This document shows positions 41,887-43,402 of a stretch of DNA of 43,402 nt, one piece after another. Source of the stretch: Actinomycetes bacterium (lineage in GTDB: Bacteria; Actinomycetota; Acidimicrobiia; Acidimicrobiales; RAAP-2); assembly GCA_021844425.1 (NCBI GenBank), contig JAKBTL010000127.1, positions 1 through 43,402 of the forward strand. The letters run 5' to 3'. Position numbers and translations under genes: made by a program. The stretch's first letter is position 1, and every line of letters begins with the position of its first letter. The notes beneath the pieces were generated by a model, which made no database searches, was not told where the DNA came from, and saw only the letters and a list, made by a program, of their open reading frames with translations.

Positions 41887-42020
41887 GGAGAGGAGGCCCG
41901 GACCGCGCTCCGGCGGCCGTCCGGACGAGCAGGTAGCTGTCCGCGGCGCGCGGCATCCAGCGCAGCCTGCCGAGGGTCACGATCTCCACCGCCGAACGTC
42001 ACAACCTCGGCGGTCGAAGG

Positions 42021-42416
42021 TCATGTCGTCCCGGAGAGCCGGTTCAGCGCGTTGCCGATGAGCCGCCGGGCCTCGTCGGCGACGGACCGGATCTCTTCTT
42101 TCCCGACCAGGGTGGACATGACGCCTGGGTCCATCGCCTCGACCAGAACGCCGTCCTCCGCCTCGCGCACCACGACGTTGCACGGGAGGAGCACGCCGAT
42201 GCGCGGCTCGATCTCGATGGCCCGGCTCGCCAGGTTCGGATTGCAGGCGCCCAGGATGACGTAGCGGGCGATCTGCTTTCCGATCTTCTCCTCGAGGGTG
42301 GCCTGGACGTCGATCTCCGTGAGGGTTCCGAACCCTTCAGCCGCGAGCGACTTCTTCACCTCCGCCACGGCCTCGTCGAACGGCACGCTCAGCACGACGC
42401 TTTCTTCGAAGACCAT
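42021..42416 (-). CDS. DUF302 family protein
   Basis: A small conserved domain of unknown function, 131 residues. The family pattern is clear: FDEAVAEVKKSLAAEGFGTL, then EIDVQATLEEKIG, YVILGACNPNLASRAIE and GVLLPCNVVVRE, ending with MDPGVMSTLVGKEEI. The ATG at 42416 follows AAGGGAG. The protein has no signal peptide. Two cysteines (GACNP and LPCNV) are conserved in the family. It is upstream of nrdJ on the same strand, 134 bp away. DUF302 proteins often sit beside redox or metal genes, but no function is proven. Confidence 0.92.
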   Translation of the reverse strand: MVFEESVVLSVPFDEAVAEVKKSLAAEGFGTLTEIDVQATLEEKIGKQIARYVILGACNPNLASRAIEIEPRIGVLLPCNVVVREAEDGVLVEAMDPGVMSTLVGKEEIRSVADEARRLIGNALNRLSGTT

Positions 42417-42598
42417 CTGGAGCTCCCTTCGCCTTCCCCTCGGGTTCTCGTCCGCAGGGCTCTACTGTTGTCTGTCTACCCCTTCCCCCTTGCCGACGTG
42501 CCGAATTTTCCGCGTCGCGAGCGGCGCGGCGGCTCGTGGCGAGACGGTGGCGTGCGGCTGTTCCCGGCATGTGCAAGGAGACTCGGAGGACGCGCGCC

Positions 42599-43276
42599 GT
42601 GCTCGTCGATGCCCCACTGCTCACGGGTTCTTCCGCGTCGGGCGCCCTCCCTTCGGCGGGGACCACGCTGGTCGGGAGCCCCGGCGGCCTCGAAGTGCTC
42701 GGCGCCGACGGCACGCGGCTGCGCGGATGGGGCTGGCTGGAGATCGTCGGGTGGGATGCCGACGGGACCGCTTCGGACGGCGAGGGACGGGTCCGGCAGC
42801 TGCTCACGGTCCGCATCCGCAGCGGTCCGCTCGCGGTACTGGCGGACGCGGGGCAGCTCGGCGAGCTCCTCGCGACGATGGCGGGACTGTTGGGCGCGTT
42901 CGGGGCACGCCCGCGCCGCGGCGGACGGACGTGTCGCACCGCGGGGGCTGGACGCCGGATCGGCGTGGCAGTTGCGAGCACGGTGCTCGCCGGCAGCGTG
43001 GCCGCGGCCGCTCCGGCGTTCCTCGCTCGGCCGGCGTCAGAGGCCGCGCGGGCACGACACGCGCGCAAGGGGGTCCTGGCGGTGCCGCCGGCTCTTGCGG
43101 AGACCACGGTCCACCTTGCCAAGGCGACTGCGGCACCGGCTCCTGCGCTCGCCTCGCTGGGTGCCGCCCCCATGGCAGCGCACGAGGCATTCGGCTTCCT
43201 CCCCTACTGGGCGCTGGAGGACCCTGCGAGCGTCGACCTCTCGTCGCTCACGACGATCGCCTACTTCAGCGTCGAC
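42599..43276 (+). pseudogene. GH18-like (chitinase-type) secreted or membrane protein, truncated by insertion of a TnpB element
   Basis: The start used is a GTG at 42599 with CGGAGGAC upstream; an ATG at 42569 is an alternative. Residues 1-105 form an unassigned domain (LVGSPGGLEVLGADGTRL, LLTVRIRSGPLAVLADAGQL). A hydrophobic segment follows (IGVAVASTVLAGSVAAAAPA), then a Pro/Ala linker. The final recognisable part, AFGFLPYWALED followed by LSSLTTIAYFSVDL, is the opening of a glycosyl hydrolase family 18 barrel. In intact relatives about 300 more residues follow. Here the mobile element begins at 43277, and the frame runs only NPPHG into a stop at 43297. The catalytic DxxDxDxE motif is absent, so the gene is broken. 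Confidence 0.75.
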
Positions 43277-43320
43277 TTGAACCCTCCCCACGGCTGAAGC
43301 CGGGGGGTTCCTGGCTCAAA
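43277..43320 (-). ncRNA. Omega RNA (reRNA) 3' scaffold of the TnpB element
   Basis: TnpB nucleases use an RNA that overlaps the tnpB 3' end, ends at the element's right border, and takes the next 16-20 bases of flanking DNA as guide. Here the scaffold would end with TTCAA at 43281-43277. The guide would then be read from the GH18-like gene (43276 leftwards: GTCGACGCTGAAGTAGG). Only the 3' part of the RNA is delimited; its 5' end lies further right. Confidence 0.55.
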
Positions 43321-43402
43321 CCGCCCGGGCCAAAAGCTGTGGCTCGGGTCTTACGCTCTCAGCACCAGCAGGGACGAAACCGGCCCTGGCGACCATGTTG
43401 GC
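43316..43402 (-). CDS. tnpB: TnpB C-terminal fragment (runs off the window)
   Basis: The minus-strand frame from the window edge reads ANMVARAGFVPAGAESV and then RPEPQLLARAV before a TGA at 43316-43318. TnpB proteins end with an N-x-x-A-R/A-type stretch (AARNILARG-like) followed by a variable tail just before the terminal hairpin; this fits by sequence and position. Only 28 residues are visible, so the RuvC catalytic residues cannot be examined. TnpB is an RNA-guided nuclease that helps the element persist. Confidence 0.6.
   Translation of the reverse strand, partial: ANMVARAGFVPAGAESVRPEPQLLARAV

Larger units (their letters stand above)
43277..43402 (-). mobile_element. Right end of a TnpB-bearing IS200/IS605- or IS607-type element
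   Basis: The element abuts the GH18-like gene at 43277 and runs off the window. On the minus strand its end reads GGCTTCAGCC-GTGGGG-AGGGTTCAA. The inner GGC-TTCA-GCC hairpin with outer C- and G-runs and the terminal GGTTCAA closely resemble the right end and omega-RNA scaffold of TnpB elements such as ISDra2 (which ends GAGGTTCAA). The transposase end of the element lies outside the window, so the family cannot be settled. Confidence 0.75.

Noticed and set aside
41861..41989. Small minus-strand ORF of 42 codons (VEIVTLGRLRWMPRAAD...) upstream of nrdJ
   Set aside because: It could be translated and overlaps the nrdJ start by 26 bases, but it has no recognised family and no clear ribosome binding site.
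41887..42020. Cobalamin riboswitch before nrdJ
   Set aside because: The conserved B12-box pattern is not present on the minus strand, and the gap is too short for a full element.

Overview
The window looks like the chromosomal replication-origin neighbourhood of a very GC-rich actinobacterium. The evidence is the origin block rpmH - dnaA - dnaN - recF - DUF721 - gyrB - gyrA, the leftward train rnpA - yidD - yidC - jag - rsmG - parA - parB, and further out the set murJ, trxB, trxA, a CwlM-like protein, DUF6049, DUF5318, a PadR regulator with inositol-phosphate synthase, and rpsF - ssb - rpsR - rplI - dnaB. This order resembles that around mycobacterial oriC. The long disordered extensions, the absence of sigM and ponA between these genes, and a B12-dependent ribonucleotide reductase point to a deep-branching actinobacterium, perhaps Acidimicrobiia. 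The class assignment is inference.

Layout. 1-128: edge of an IS607-type element (start of its serine recombinase). 129-3824: dnaB, rplI, rpsR, ssb and rpsF, all leftward. 3990-4108: a 17-bp tandem array, then DUF5318 (leftward). 4608-6456: PadR regulator with a perfect palindromic operator, and ino1. 6486-7982: CCA-adding enzyme, convergent with ino1. 8091-16266: rightward block of cell-envelope and redox genes (DUF6049, murJ, degV, a small membrane protein, trxB, trxA, CwlM-like pseudoamidase). 16407-18828: parAB, leftward. 18829-19223: two parS-like repeats. 19224-19703: a free-standing LAGLIDADG protein. 19795-23723: rsmG to rpmH, leftward. 23724-33005: oriC candidates and dnaA to gyrA, rightward. 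From 33264 onward the genes are less conserved: an HtrA-like protease, a PLP decarboxylase, an OsmC-family protein interrupted by an in-frame UGA, an FkbM methyltransferase, a class V aminotransferase-like protein, nrdJ, DUF302, and a glycoside-hydrolase-18-like gene cut by the right end of a TnpB-bearing element.

Working together: DnaA, DnaN, DnaB, DciA, SSB, GyrAB and RecF form the initiation and elongation machinery. ParAB with the parS-like repeats would segregate the new origins. RnpA, RpmH, YidD, YidC, Jag and RsmG link ribosome and RNA maturation to membrane protein insertion. MurJ and the CwlM-like protein belong to peptidoglycan precursor export and its control.

The most unusual signals are: (i) a probable selenocysteine codon at the peroxidatic cysteine position of OsmC, with a hairpin just downstream that fits a bacterial SECIS element; (ii) a TnpB omega-RNA/right end that has truncated a GH18-like gene; (iii) a LAGLIDADG protein beside parS-like repeats; (iv) a ParA with a repeat-built acidic extension of about 240 residues; and (v) many in-frame minisatellites in housekeeping genes.
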